Source: Tubulanus polymorphus
Taxonomy: Eukaryota; Nemertea; Palaeonemertea; Tubulaniformes; Tubulanidae
Direction of reading: 5' to 3'
NCBI RefSeq assembly: GCF_964204645.1
Contig: NC_134027.1
Span: forward strand, 6,126,485-6,190,484
Length of the DNA stretch: 64,000 nt
The position numbers and the translations under genes were made by a program. How positions within the stretch are numbered: position 1 is the stretch's first letter; every line of letters starts with the position of its first letter. Of this stretch, positions 41,090 through 52,674 are shown one piece after another. Under the pieces are notes generated by a model. It saw only the letters and a program-made list of their open reading frames with translations. It did not search any database and was not told where the DNA came from.

Positions 41090-43600
41090 ACAATATTAGA
41101 CGAAATGATTGAGTGAGGTCCCTTAAATATTCTTTGGTCTGATAATTAAAATGTAGATTGGTCAGTTATTGATTAAAAGATTTTGTAAGTAGGTACAATT
41201 AAGGTAAATTCAATATCTTATGTGACATTTGAAATTATTCGAATGTACCGTAGATATTTCAGGCCTCATATGACTATTGTTTAACTGACAATCAAGATAT
41301 AGATAGGACAATTTACTAATTAGCAATCATTCAATATCTTGTAATGTTTGATGAGACATTCTTTTGGTGTAGATATTTCAAGGCCCCATATACATTTAGG
41401 CTGGCTTTACTTAAAGATATATCAATTAAACTTTATCGTTGGTTAAAAGATTTTTGTTTACAAATAATATATTGATAAATTTATCAAGATTGAGGCCATA
41501 CTTTACAATATATACTGTGTGCTGCCTCACACATAACAGTAATGAATTTCATAAGATAGTGTCTTGGGCTCTATCGAGGTCTGGTGTTATATGGGGAAAA
41601 CTATGGACTACGGGTCTTTATGAAACAGTGATTTGGTCAAAACACTTTGATAAATCCAGAATAAACCAAAGCTTTGATTGATTTAATTCATTCCTGAAAC
41701 ACTGCGTCTTGTTTTGGGCGATGCATGATAATTGTTGTTTGACTGACAATTAGCATACATCCAGGAAAAATGGCTTAGATATTCACAATTAAGATGAATT
41801 CAATATTTGATGTTAGATCAAAAACTTTTTATATATCATAAATATTTATTGAAATATAGCTGAAATATATAATATATTTGAGCACATCTATAAGTGAATC
41901 AGTCTCATTGCTCTCGCTAGGTATCAGTTCTGTATCGCCAACTGCCGCGCTTACGACGACTAGCCATGCTTTTCATTATTGGCAAAATTTACTCAAACCA
42001 AACTGATTCAATTAATATCTAAAAGCCATACTGTGTGTCAAGTGACGCATATTAGATATAGTTTAACTGAAAATTAGAATCTAAGATGAATTACTCATTA
42101 ACGAATTACTTAGATCGATTAAGGTTAATTCAATTGTTATGTGAAATTATTTCTAATTCCATGGACATTTAAAATGTAGCTGATACATGTGTATCTGAGC
42201 ACATTTATTTATCTGTATCTAAGTGAACCTATGGTGTCTTCATACAGCTGTATTAGTTTTGATACATTTTGTCAAAATCATTTAACGCAGATTTAATTCC
42301 GATCGAATCTGTGCACAAATACATTCTTGGATTTGGAAGGGGGAATATTTCAATTTCACTGTGTATGCCTTATTCTGACAGGATATCCTAAACTTAGGTC
42401 TTATTCCTCTTGCTAATAGCTCTCTTTTACTAACCCCTCTCCTTCAAACTATTTTCTAGCATCATGACTCGCACCGCACCAGGGAGGTCCGGTCATAACA
42501 AGGTCTTTTGGTCCTTATACACAGTGTACTATATAAGGGAAATAAAGATTATATAGCCATTCGGCTAAGGAAATTTCTAATTTACCACTAAAAATATGCT
42601 TTTTTATCTTTAATTTCTGATGAATTCAAATAGTGACGAATTCACCACATCTGAAATTCTAGTCATGTAGATTTTTAGGCTCCATATAAATATTGTTCAA
42701 CTGACAATTAAAATATAGCTAGTATGATTACTAATTAATGTTCGCTTAGATACCTAGAATTTAATTAAAATTAATTCAATGTAATGAATATAAGTGAAAC
42801 GTATTCAAAATTGCACAGTGGATGAGACGACTGTATCGCGCAATGTCATCTGCGTCTAACTGGGCCACATGTGTGTGTGGGATCTGTTGAATCAGTTAGG
42901 TTTTGGGGGATTCTGGGTAAGTTAAGCTAGGTATCAAAAGCTCTGATGCGAAATTAGCAGTTCTAATAGTGATTAATTCAAATTCGTACCGGATCTGAAA
43001 TTCTTCTTGTGTAGAAATTTCAAGCCCCATATAAAATATTGTCCGAGACAATTTCAATTAGGCCTATAGCTAGGACATTATCAATTAACTTATTGATTAG
43101 GTATCTAATTCAGCATCTTCATATAAGGTAAAAGTGCTCAAATCTAAACCATAGGGGTTGATAAGACAACTGTATAATTTAATATTGATTGATATATAAA
43201 GAATACTGGGTATGTTTTAACTCTGTCTCTTGTGCGTAGGGTTTATTGAATCTTTAAGGCCTTGCAGAATTCTGGATTTGTCAAGTTGTGGGAATGATTC
43301 GAGGTTTCTTAAATCTGTAGAACCATGTTACTTATAGGATCAGTGTGCTCAATGCTGGCAGCGCACTCACTCTTCAGTTAGTTATATTATCATAATTACA
43401 AAATCATTGTATATATTAGGAGCAATATTTAGATTTAATGAAATGGATTAGAATACCATTCACTGGGTACAGATGTCGCCATCTGTGGGTAGAAAACATC
43501 TCTTAAGTTTATTAACTGACGATGAAGTAAATTTGATAATACGAACATGGTTTAGCTGACAATCGAAATATATATAGGCCAATATTACTAGCAGGTTTGC
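41090..43600. repeat. Degenerate repeat field
   Basis: A block with the core GGCCCCATATRAATATTG...ACTGACAATTAAAATATAGCTAGG, followed by TTAGATATTTAGAATTAA and a TTCAATAT element, recurs in decayed form. Copies lie near 41255, 41370 (partial), 41730, 42045, 42665, 43010 and 43550. Spacing is irregular (about 110-620 bp), so this is old tandem or dispersed duplication, not a satellite. A further copy lies near 45517. Confidence 0.6.
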
Positions 43601-44004
43601 ACTGTATGATGGGCCTGGGTTTCAATAAAAGACACATCAAGAATTTCAAGAAGATAGAAGAGAAGACAGTTCAAAAACGATTTGATAAGATTGATTATGC
43701 ATTATTAAATTTGTTGTAACTCTGGTATTCCTAGAGATGACTATAGATTCTTTAGTTGAATTGTTGTTAAACTATAATAATCAACCATTGCTTAGATATT
43801 TAGAATATAGATGAATTACTATATGAGTTGAATTTCATGAATATCATTTAAGACTATTATTAAAATCTACGTATCGATCCACATTGCTGATCTTATATAT
43901 GAATTGACATGATAATTATGATCAGTGATATTCGAAAGGATTTTCTGCTCAAAAGGTTCTGCTCTTTTCTTCAGCTTGCCGTTTCAGACGGATTGGAAGA
44001 TAGT

Positions 44005-45071
44005 TTGAATGAACCGGAATCGAATTTCCCAATTATGTACTTCGATTTCAGACATACTCGAGAAAAACTACAATAAACTTTAAGAATTAGACAAATTTAA
44101 ACGGTGAAAATGACAAAAAGATTAAAGTTAGACAAAATTCTCCCACCTTGTAAACTTTCGGACTAGTTACATGAAAAAAAAGACAAAATATTGTAAAATA
44201 TAGTTATTTCCAAAATCTCGATGTATTGAATTAGGCAGAAAAAAAATAGATAAAATTATTCAACCTTGTAAAGTTTCGGACTAGTTACATGAAAAAAAGA
44301 CCAAATATTGTAAAATATAGTTATTTCCAAAATCTCGATGTATTGAATTAGGCAGAAAAAAAATAGATAAAATTATTCAACCTTGTAAAGTTTCGGACTA
44401 GTTACATGAAAAAAAGACCAAATATTGTAAAATATAGTTATTTCCAAAATCTCGATGTATTGAATTAGGCAGAAAAAAAATAGATAAAATTATTCAACCT
44501 TGTAAACTTTCGGACTAGTTACATGAAAAAAAGACCAAATGTTGTAAAATATAGTTATTTCCAAAATCTCAATGTATTAAATTAGGCAGAAAAAAATAGA
44601 TAAAATTATTCAACCTTGTAAACTTTCGGACTAGTTACATGAAAAAAAGACCAAATGTTGTAAAATATAGTTATTTCCAAAATCTCATTGTATTAAATTA
44701 GGCAGAAAAAAAAATAGATAAAATTATTCAACCTTGTAAACTTTCGGACTAGTTACATGAAAACAAGACCAAATATTGTAAAATATAGTTATTTCCAAAA
44801 TCTCGATGTATTAAATAAGGCAGAAAAAAAGTTAACCCCAATCAGTCACTTAATATGTGCTTCGACTATTTAAACGGTGAAAATGACCAAAAAAATTGAA
44901 GTTAGACAAAATTGTTAAACATTGTAAACTTTCGGACTAATTACATTAAAAAAAGACCAAATATTGTGAAATTATCTTCAACAATATAGTTATTTCCAAA
45001 ATCAGAATTAGGCAGAATAAAAGATTGTTTGAATGAACCGGAACCGAATTACCAATTATGTTCTTGGACTT
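44005..45071. repeat. 117-bp tandem array inside a larger direct repeat
   Basis: The landmark GACTAGTTAC occurs at 44161, 44279, 44396, 44513, 44629 and 44747, giving periods of 118, 117, 117, 116 and 118. A seventh, diverged copy is at 44935 after a 70-bp insertion. Inner copies are nearly identical; outer copies are diverged. The array is flanked by related sequences at 44005-44048 and 45028-45071 (TTGAATGAACCGGAA...), so it expanded inside an older duplication. Confidence 0.92.
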
Positions 45072-45299
45072 AAAAAAAAGAAGATCTGTAAAAACGACCG
45101 CCGATCACGCAACGATATATGTACTTCGATTTCCGATTTTGAAAAAAAACCGCCGTATCGCTCCCGGCAGGTGTGGTAGGTTTGTAAGGGACACCAACTC
45201 GAAAAGTCAAACGAGAGCTTGAGGTCAACAACTCATCAAAAATCTGCCAATTAGAGAAAACAGTGCACAGAAACCAACCGACTTAGGAGATCCTCGTCG

Positions 45300-46058
45300 A
45301 TGATGAAACCAGCAATCATAAAAGGTAACTTTATATACATGGAGTTATTACGATGATTTCTAAATGTCATGATTACAGGATATATTTGTTTACTCATTGC
45401 AGCTAAGTTTCAACTATAAGAAAGAGACCAGCTTAAAATCAACTACTCATCTGAAATCTACGGATTTGAACAACCCACAGAAGAATCAAACTCATTAGAT
45501 GGAAATTACCGGTATATAGAAATTTCAGGCCTCGTATGAATATCATTTGATAAGTGATTATCATCGAAATCAATTTACCTGTCCACATGGCTGATCTTAG
45601 AACTTTTATCTTTACTAGTCTTACACCTTGGAGTAATAAATTTTTCAAATGATTACTCCAAGCTTAAACATTGATGAACTAGTCCTACTACTGCAATTAT
45701 TTATTGGGGTTTAAATCGGCAATTGACGTCAATGAACATAATTCTGATTTTGGAAATAACTTTATTAACTAAGTGAAAAACACGGTGGCTTGTAATTTGA
45801 AATGACATGTAAGTTATGATAAATCTGTCTAAAATGTTTTGCTTTCTTCACTTTGTTTCAGTCAAACTACATCCCGGAAATAATGGCCTGAAGAAGACAC
45901 AAGTAGACAAATACCCATTGACCCATTTGCTGATGAAAACTGCAGAAGCCCAGATGAGAAGTTTAGGAGCCAGCGACGGATTAATCACTCAACGATGGAA
46001 TCTTCTACAATCGGTGGTTGATTTCTATAAAACATTTTATCAGGAGCAGCAGAGATGA
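45300..46058 (+). CDS. Unrecognised small protein, two-exon model (about 73 residues)
   Basis: Exon 1 45300-45324 (ATG, donor AAAAG/GTAACT) and exon 2 45862-46058 (acceptor TTTGTTTCAG, stop TGA). The join is phase 1 and gives MMKPAIIKVKLHPGNN followed by DKYPLTHLLMKTAEAQMRSL and a second helix-like segment QRWNLLQSVVDFYKTFYQEQQ. Exon 2 has protein-like composition and a consensus acceptor, so I consider it real. The first exon is less certain: another acceptor at about 45402 could bring in a different leader, and the protein could extend further upstream. A polyadenylation signal is at 46486-46491. No family recognised; the C-terminus looks like two amphipathic helices. Confidence 0.45.
45627..45662. 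repeat. Short palindrome, copy 2 (CTTGGAGTAAT family)
   Basis: Arms begin CTTGGAGTAAT and end ATTACTCCAAG with an AT-rich centre. Closely related to the palindrome at 37637-37672. Confidence 0.8.
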
Positions 46059-46067
46059 TAAAGTGTA

Positions 46068-46200
46068 TCTTATAAACACTGATTCGCGCAGCAAAGACAA
46101 TGGATTATCTTATAAAATCTGATTCAGGATAAACACCGAAGCAGCAAAGACAATGGTTTAACTCATGAACACTGAGATCTAGCAGCGACAAAGACCTCTG
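46068..46200. repeat. Three imperfect ~50-bp tandem copies in the orphan gene 3' UTR
   Basis: The elements CTTATAAACACTGATTC and GCAGCAAAGACAATGG recur, with the third copy decayed (CTCATGAACACTGAG, GCAGCGACAAAGACC). Confidence 0.65.
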
Positions 46201-47934
46201 TAGTAAAGTATTGATTTTTTTACTAATATCACCCTTTTCAGACCAGTCTGATAGGTAACATAGTTTAAAAAATTTACCTGATTGCGTGGAATGGAGTATG
46301 AAAATAGTTGTTGAGTCGAATATTGAAAATAGTTAGATAATTAATTAGATAATTAGGTTCCTTTGGCCTGAGAAAGGAACTCTACGTTTGATTATTTCAA
46401 TATAGAGAAAACAATTTTATAATGAGTTTGTAAAAAGATGTGTCATGTGTTTTGCAATGTAACAGAAATATCGTTCTTAGAGTCTAATAAAAGCTCAGCT
46501 CCATTAATTCACGATGTTGGTCTTCGATCTTAGGTTTATACATAAGTCGAGTTGGTTAATCACTAGGAGTAAATGGTCGCGTCGAGCGCCTAGTTTTGAG
46601 TGGTAGGTCTGTTGAGTTAACGCCTAAACTGAGATATAGTTTCAACATGATATTGTAAGTTTTATTGTGCTTACCATAGTTAAACAGTCAACACAGTGGC
46701 TTTGCCCTGTAGATATCACATGGTTAGGAAACATAGAACATAACGTTCTATGTACAAATAATAAGTATTTGCAGAATTGTAGATGTACTAATTTGATGGC
46801 ATTGATATTTTCGAAGGCCCGTGTAACCAATTTGAGAAATGAATCATATATGTCGATTTTCACATGGAGTTTTAACTTTGAGCCTCCATCAATCTGTTCG
46901 ATGCTACGTATTTGAAAGCAAAAGCTTTATCTAAAAGGAGACCATTATTTACATTTGAGAGGTAAAGCTAAAGTTATAGCTAGGACTAATTTTGAACGTT
47001 TTAACATTGCTTATAGCTGTTTGAACTTCTTTTATTGTAATGGGTAAATCCATATCACGAGATGGCTTTCGTGAATAATCACTTAGATTCAAATCGGGTG
47101 TATAATGATTATTAAGAAGCGGCAGTGAATTAGTAGTGCTTTTTTAAAATGGGCCCAGAACTTTACTGTGAAAAAATGCCTGCAGTTGTAAATAGAGGAG
47201 TATAAATAATACATGATACAAGTACATGAATAAATAAGAAAAACCAATAAATAAAAAATTATAAATAATAGATAGTAAATAATACAAAATACAAGTTCAT
47301 AAATAAATGAATAATATTTAAAAAAAATAGATATAATAATAAGCAACAATACAAACAAACAACAAATTAATACTCTATTTACATGAAAAGGCATTTTTTC
47401 AAATATTTATCAATAAGGTTTTCTCATTTATCGAACAACCTTCCCTAAGTATAGCGAAAACCCGAGATCTTTTCTGTTGTTGTTTTTAGCATTCTATCAA
47501 CTCAGTTATTGTAATAAACAAAACAAATAACTATAAACCTTAACTAAAACGAATACACTTAAAAAAATAACTGATATGATAGAATGCTTTGAATAACTGT
47601 GATCGACCCGTCCTTAGAACTAGCTGCGCTCAATCACTGCTGTGACTGTTTATTGTTATACTGGGGTAGACTTACGGGGCAGACTTACTATCTAAATTAT
47701 GTACGTACATTTTACTTTTTAGAAAGAATTTAAAACAGCTATTAACATAAGTTATTGATGTTATTGATTAGTTACCGATTGTATAATTATGTTGACGTTT
47801 TCGAAACTGGAAGAAAAAACGTCAGAATAGTTATTAATGCCAAGGTGCTTGAAAATCTTTTAATCGGGGCAAAGTTGGCAAAATTCTAGTTTTCAAGTGA
47901 AAGTAATGTTTACGAAAAAAAGAAATTAAGAATG

Positions 47935-50210
47935 ATAAATTGATACTCCAAGATTTCTGGAGTGAATCGGTATGTTTCATCTCTAGTTTTAACGCTTTAT
48001 GTTAGAGACTGTTATTGTAATACAGTTCACGTGTTTGTAAATTAGGAACTTACATGATTATTCCTCGATTAAGATATTATTGTTGTGTGAATAAAACAAT
48101 GTACATTTTCATCATTCATGTTGAAACTTTTCAGTTGTTAAGTTTTATAGCAACAATTTCACTTTGGTGCTTATCAGTCGTTCATAAAATACTGATTTTA
48201 TTGAGGCCCTGTCGAAAATAGAGGATAACTTGTGGATGCAATGCTTATTGGTCAATCGTCCTAGCTTTGTTTTGATTATCGGTTTAACCGCGTCTGTGTG
48301 GGGCCTGTAATGTCTGGACAAGAAGAATTTCATTTATAGTTTCCTTTATATAGCAGTCCGATTGTGACACAATCATCCCTTGCATCGAGTGGGATAAAAG
48401 CTTTGAGATATAGAATTACACAAGCCCGGTGGATGAGCGATAATGATAACCTACATGCCCTAATGAAAATATACTTGTCCCGGGCAATTGAACTAGTGCT
48501 TAGATCAGACCCTGCTTTATTTCAAATGTAACATTTGTGAAATAAGCTAGTTGATAATGTTTGAAGAAATCTCTTAAAGATGAGGAAAATTTGGCAATGT
48601 TTTTAGTTTTCTTGTAATAAATAAGATAAATTAGTTAACCTTACGCTCTCCAGAGTGTGAGTGAATTTGTAGGTGTAATGTATTCATGTTTTTATTCTGA
48701 ACTGTTTTTAAATAACTCATTTAAAAAAAAACGACATACATGTTCGTCATTCATGTTAAAACTTTTCAATTGTTCAGTTACGTGTATTGCAACTTTTTCA
48801 GTGTGGTGCTTTTCAGTGGTTCATAAAATACTATTTTTATTAAGGTCCTTATGGAAAATGGAGGAGCAAAATAGAGGAGCATTCTCTTGATTAATGAGGA
48901 TATATGAACAGTATTAATCAGTAAATTGTGCTAGCTATATATGGGCTCTAAGACAATGTCTATATGGGTCCTGAAATATCTGCACGAGAAGCACCTCAAA
49001 AAATTATTGAATCTAACTTAATTGTAGATATCTAAGCAAAAAGTTATTAGTAATTGACCTAGCTGTGTTCAAATTGACAGTTGAACAATATTTATGTACT
49101 CTTGCTGAATGCATAGAAGAGAATACCTCCAAAATACTTTGCATTAAATGTAACATTTGAGAAAATAACCAATTTGATAATGTCTTGAAACCTCTTAAAG
49201 ACAAGGCAAAACTAGCTATCTTGTAAAATAATGTTAATGAAAATTAAATCAAAGACTGTTTATTTAATCTAATCTTTAGCTTTCCAGATTGAATTTGTGG
49301 TTTTATCTCGGGTTATTATGTTTTTATGTTGGAGACTTTTTTGAAATACAGGTCACGTTTTTGTAAATGACTGAGGCACTTCCTCCAGTACATGAATATG
49401 GTAATTAAGGTATAATTTTTGTTGTGGAGATAAAATGTTCATGTCAGTTGTTCATAAAACATTGATTTATTAAGGTCCTATCGAATAAAGTTGAGCTTTT
49501 TCTTGATAAATGAGATGTCCTCAATCGATGTCATGTGAAAGTTGACATGATAGATTCATATTTCATGAAATATAACAAAGTGTCGGTTACCTCATGAATT
49601 GTCAAATTCATAATCTTAGACAAGTCCAATTTTCGTTTTTTTATGGATCAAAGTTTATAATTCTTTGTGTATTTTTGTTATTTTCCTATTGATGCAAATT
49701 GTATCAATCAGCTGTAGTGGAAATGTATCGTAGATAAAAACTTCTAAATACCTTACATGTAACTTTGTTTTAAGTTAGTACAATTTCATACATAGTAATA
49801 GAAATGAAATTACTATTAAAATTTGAGAAAATAAGCTAAAAGTTAAAATGATATGTGAAAATAAAAAATGATATAAGAATGTAAATCAGATTGATTACTT
49901 AATCCTACGCTTTCCAGAGTATTTGGCCAGGTTTATCTCTGATTTTAGTGCGGGGAGCCATGGACTCACGGTTTAAGAGTCCATGGTTGTGGGCCATAGA
50001 CGTTTCTGTTTTAGAGTCTATGGTTGGACCATAGGCGTATAAACTCTCGTTTATAGTTCATACGCCTATGGTGGTTGGACTAGTTGTTTTTGAAAGTCCG
50101 TATTTGAGGAGCTTACATTGTAATTCCTCGAGCACACAAACCTGGCATTTTGTATAATTGTTGTATGAGAATAAATATGATTTTGAAATTTGTCATTCGT
50201 TGAGTTAAGC
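47935..50210. repeat. Long-period (~640 bp) degenerate tandem repeat, three to four copies
   Basis: A leading block around ACGCTCTCCAGAGT/ACGCTTTCCAGAGT plus GATAAATTAGTTAACC occurs near 48625, 49265 and 49895, with a more diverged copy near 47940. A second block (TTCATAAAATACTGATTTTATTGAGG) occurs near 48180, 48820 and 49448. A third (AAATGTAACATTTGAGAAAATAA) occurs near 48525, 49145 and 49820. Order and spacing are the same in each unit. Confidence 0.85.
49956..50072. other. Row of three consecutive hairpins
   Basis: Hairpin 1: CCATGGACTC (49958-49967) with GAGTCCATGG (49977-49986), 9-base loop. Hairpin 2: CCATAGAC (49994-50001) with GTCTATGG (50016-50023), 14-base loop. Hairpin 3: ACCATAGGCG (50028-50037) with CGCCTATGGT (50063-50072), with an inner TATAAAC/GTTTATA stem. 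All stems share the CCAT/ATGG base and are perfect, in the last unit of the 640-bp repeat. Confidence 0.85.
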
Positions 50211-51327
50211 AACAAGTGTTACTAAAACGAAGCACTACTAAAAACGAAGACTATATGCACCCGAGAAACCCGACCAGGCAATTTACGTTTCCGGCAGAGG
50301 TGGTACAGAGCGCCCCAAGTGGCCCCAAGTGATGATTTCGAGTATCTTCGGACTTCTTTTTAGTCATGCATAGTTCTCATACCCCAATGTGCATAGGTCT
50401 TCGTTTTAGTAGCGCATAGTTTTTAGTAACGCCCCCATTTCAATGCCCTGCTATAAAATTAACTGCTTTTCACGGCCGGCCCGTGAATCATTTTCACGAA
50501 CCCAGGGCCACCTTCAGTTATCTGAGTTAGTCGACTATAGTCGAACTAAACGAAACCGAATGTCCGTTAGTCTCCGGAAATAGTTCGAAAATCAAGCGCA
50601 TTCGGTTATTAATTCCGACCACTAGTCGACTAGATACGAAAACCGAATTTGGCCTCGAAGTGTCTCGATTTTCGTTCCATGGACCGCTTTAAAGTCGATT
50701 TTTACACAAATGAAGAATGAAACTCGACCAAAACTATCAGGTAACGCTTCTGCGGGCACCTGTACTACGTGTGGCTTCGAAAATATCGATATACAATTCA
50801 GGATGTCTCCGTTACAGCACCGTCTAAATCTACCCTGCTCGAAGGAACGGTCGTCAATAGTCAACAACGAACTTGAGATGGATAAACCAATCTCTACTGT
50901 CACTGACATACTGAACTGAACCAGCCATGCAGCCGAGGCCACGACACTGGCAATTTGTTTGTTCACTTAAGATGATTAATTTATTATTCTGAACGTGACA
51001 CTGGACATTAGCAGTCAATTTCATTGTTGTGAAAATATTATACGACAGGTAACTTCACTTCAGTCTTTTAAAACTTGTGAACAGTAAATGAATACTTATT
51101 TACAAATATTCTGTTGATTGTCTAATTGTAGGTCATTGATTGTTGTCTGATGAAGATTCTCTGAGATACAACTCAGGATTTCTTCAGAAGTTATACGTAT
51201 TATTGAATTGAGCTCAACATGCAGAGAATGAATTGTTGTTGTATCATGGTCAGTTTGAAAAACGGATGAAACATGAATTGAAAAGTCAATCCTAATTGTT
51301 AGTATATCTATATTGATTTAATTTCAG

Positions 51328-51690
51328 AAAGTATCGTCAATCACGAATCAAAGGGATTAACGAATCCAGCACTAATCGTCATGAAATGAGATTCCAAATA
51401 ACGATGAAACTCCTAGATTCTGATACAGTGATGAGGTTTAAAGAGCTGGAATCTATGAATAACTACACGAGCGAGCATGCAATTAGAATTGAGATCGGAT
51501 TTAGGCCTACTGTCTGGTCAAGACTTGGTCTTTGTGATTCGAGTTAAGTTAGATATATCAGTATCATTCTGTTGTCACACAATTTGCAATGTCACAAAAT
51601 ACGTATGTCACCGTCTTGTCAGGCTGTCTGTATATTGAATAAGATTTTGTACTAGAAGTGGACAATAAATATAGAATAGCAGTGAAAAGA
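51328..51690 (+). other. Possible terminal exon of a spliced transcript, coding uncertain
   Basis: A good acceptor (GATTTAATTTCAG) opens a segment with an 72-codon open frame ending TAA near 51546, including MRFQITMKLLDSDTVMRF. AATAAA follows at about 51664-51669. No upstream exon with an initiator in phase was found, so a long non-coding RNA is as likely. Confidence 0.25.
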
Positions 51691-52246
51691 GTTTGTCGTG
51701 ATGGATTTTATACTCAATTTCTAGCAAAAATCATGTTTGGTCCATGAGGAGAGGAAAATATTGCGAATATCCAGATGATCTGAATTACTGGTCTTTCCCA
51801 AGGCTGTCCCAACTCACTGTCTGTTTCGAGAATATATAAGTAGAGATGCTTCGGTGGATCCAAATATCTGATCTCACAAAACACTGACAAGGAGTTCAAC
51901 TATTGTAAACTTTATTCAGACTTTAGTCATTTTCACATCATCATAAACACAACAATTCACTGAATATATTCCACATACGGTTGATAAAGAAAGCGTGTCC
52001 CCCTTCGGCCAAGTTCCTTCAGAATGACTATCACAGCTGAGCCCTTTTTACCGTCGTGAAGTAAGTACTGGATTCGGTATCACTCGATTCAAATTTATTT
52101 CATCACTCGATTCAAATTTATTATAAATTTTTTAGTGGTTTTTAATGTGTAATTTTTTGCACTGTTATTGAATAAAAAGATGTTTTACGTTAAAATAAAA
52201 TTGTGAATATACAATTTATTTATGATATTTTGTGCCCGGTGTTTAT

Positions 52247-52490
52247 AATTTTCGCCCGGTGTTAGGGCTCCTTGGGGGTCTAATTGACCCCAAAACCCCA
52301 AAATAACAAAAATATTATTAAAAAAATAAATAAATTCATAAGTAAAATACAAAACGGTCAAAGTCTCTGAAACTTTCAGATAGAACTTTTCAAGAGCTAC
52401 AGTCCAGTATATAGTTGTTACCCGGTGCAAGGGCTCCTTGGGGGTCTAATTGATGCCCAAAGATCCCAAAATATCAAAAATAATGAAGGT
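52247..52490. repeat. Two direct copies of an ~70-bp repeat upstream of RPUSD2
   Basis: GGGCTCCTTGGGGGTCTAAT followed by a CCCAAAA...AAAAAT tract occurs at about 52264-52320 and again at about 52432-52485. The second copy runs into the open frame upstream of RPUSD2 and supplies extra in-frame ATGs. Confidence 0.8.
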
Positions 52491-52674
52491 TATGAGACCG
52501 GCAACCAGTCTACACTGCCTGTGGCAGTCGAAACCAGACTTCTCGATAGATGGCGTCAGTAGTATTTTCATGTGCAAATTAATGTCCGCGATCAAAGTTT
52601 TCCACAAAATCAGCAAATCTTGCTTCCCCCAAAGATTGACTGGGTATTTTCTTGTTTCTAAGCTTCATCTCAAA

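Larger units (their letters stand above)
39108..45299. other. Repeat-dominated, largely gene-free stretch
   Basis: Contains a fold-back retroelement remnant (39817-40556), a degenerate dispersed/tandem repeat field (41090-43600) and a 117-bp tandem array (44005-45071), each listed separately. Splice-like exons at 40630-40718 and 40801-40960 contain no long frame that joins across them. I see no protein-coding gene that can be supported. Confidence 0.5.
46059..52569. other. Long non-coding stretch between the small orphan gene and RPUSD2
   Basis: Begins with the orphan gene 3' UTR (signal at 46486) and its short repeats. It contains the roughly 640-bp repeats and triple hairpin listed separately, an AT-rich low-complexity segment at 47170-47400, and a possible spliced transcript end near 51328-51690 with AATAAA at about 51664. 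No recognisable protein is encoded. Confidence 0.5.

Noticed and set aside
47089-47394. 101-codon hydrophobic frame on the minus strand
   Set aside because: Made by an AT-rich low-complexity run (Ile/Leu/Tyr/Phe); not protein-like.
50622-50966. Overlapping open frames on both strands (114 and 69 codons)
   Set aside because: No protein family features, and both strands open over the same bases, as expected by chance.
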